Source: Chloroflexota bacterium
GTDB lineage: Bacteria > Chloroflexota > Dehalococcoidia > DSTF01 > JACRBR01
Assembly: GCA_016213125.1 (NCBI GenBank)
Contig: JACRBR010000106.1
Coordinates: forward strand, 1-5,179
DNA: 5,179 nucleotides
Direction of reading: 5' to 3'
A program made the translations under genes and the position numbers. The notes beneath the pieces are model-generated. The model ran no database searches. It was not told the DNA's origin and saw nothing but the letters and a program-made list of their open reading frames with translations. Below are positions 5,173 to 5,179 of this stretch, in pieces (position 1 is the stretch's first letter; every line of letters begins with the position of its first letter).

Positions 5173-5179
5173 ACCCTGG

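Overview
The window looks like a stretch of chromosome from a high-G+C bacterium (roughly 60-65% G+C by eye). The gene content is housekeeping and signalling: an S41 carboxy-terminal processing protease, SmpB, a membrane diguanylate cyclase, a J-domain-like protein, a putative lipoprotein, a small zinc-ribbon-type protein and a metal-sensing riboswitch. The style of the protease and of the lipoprotein leader would fit a Chloroflexota (Dehalococcoidia-like) organism, but that is an impression from protein style only and could be wrong. No insertion sequence, phage gene, CRISPR array, rRNA or tRNA is visible.

Layout. Positions 1-4524 are almost entirely minus-strand genes. In transcription order they are: a J-domain-like protein (4524-3856), a GGDEF diguanylate cyclase with two membrane helices (about 3623-2820), an S41/PDZ protease of the CtpA family (2727-1405), smpB (1381-923), and a beta-propeller (PD40/TolB-like) putative lipoprotein that starts at 868 and runs off the left edge. 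The protease, smpB and lipoprotein genes are closely spaced (23 and 54 nt) and could form one operon. The GGDEF gene has a 92-nt gap to the protease, and the J-like gene is separated from the GGDEF gene by a non-coding leader of about 190-230 nt.

The right end is transcribed in the opposite direction. A 249-nt divergent intergenic region separates the J-like gene from a plus-strand gene for a 72-residue protein with a CxxC...HxxC metal-binding pattern (4774-4992). After it comes a promoter-like sequence (TTGACG-N17-TAGCGT, 5024-5052) and then a complete candidate yybP-ykoY manganese riboswitch aptamer (about 5058-5172). The gene it controls lies just outside the window; from the family, a manganese exporter or related membrane protein is expected.

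The main points of interest are the riboswitch, which is not protein coding and is easy to miss; the S41 protease with Asn at the position usually held by the third catalytic-site residue, Gln; the J-like domain without the HPD motif; and competing inverted repeats around the start codon of the J-like gene. I found nothing that amounts to a clear new multi-gene system. The proteins are otherwise recognisable families.
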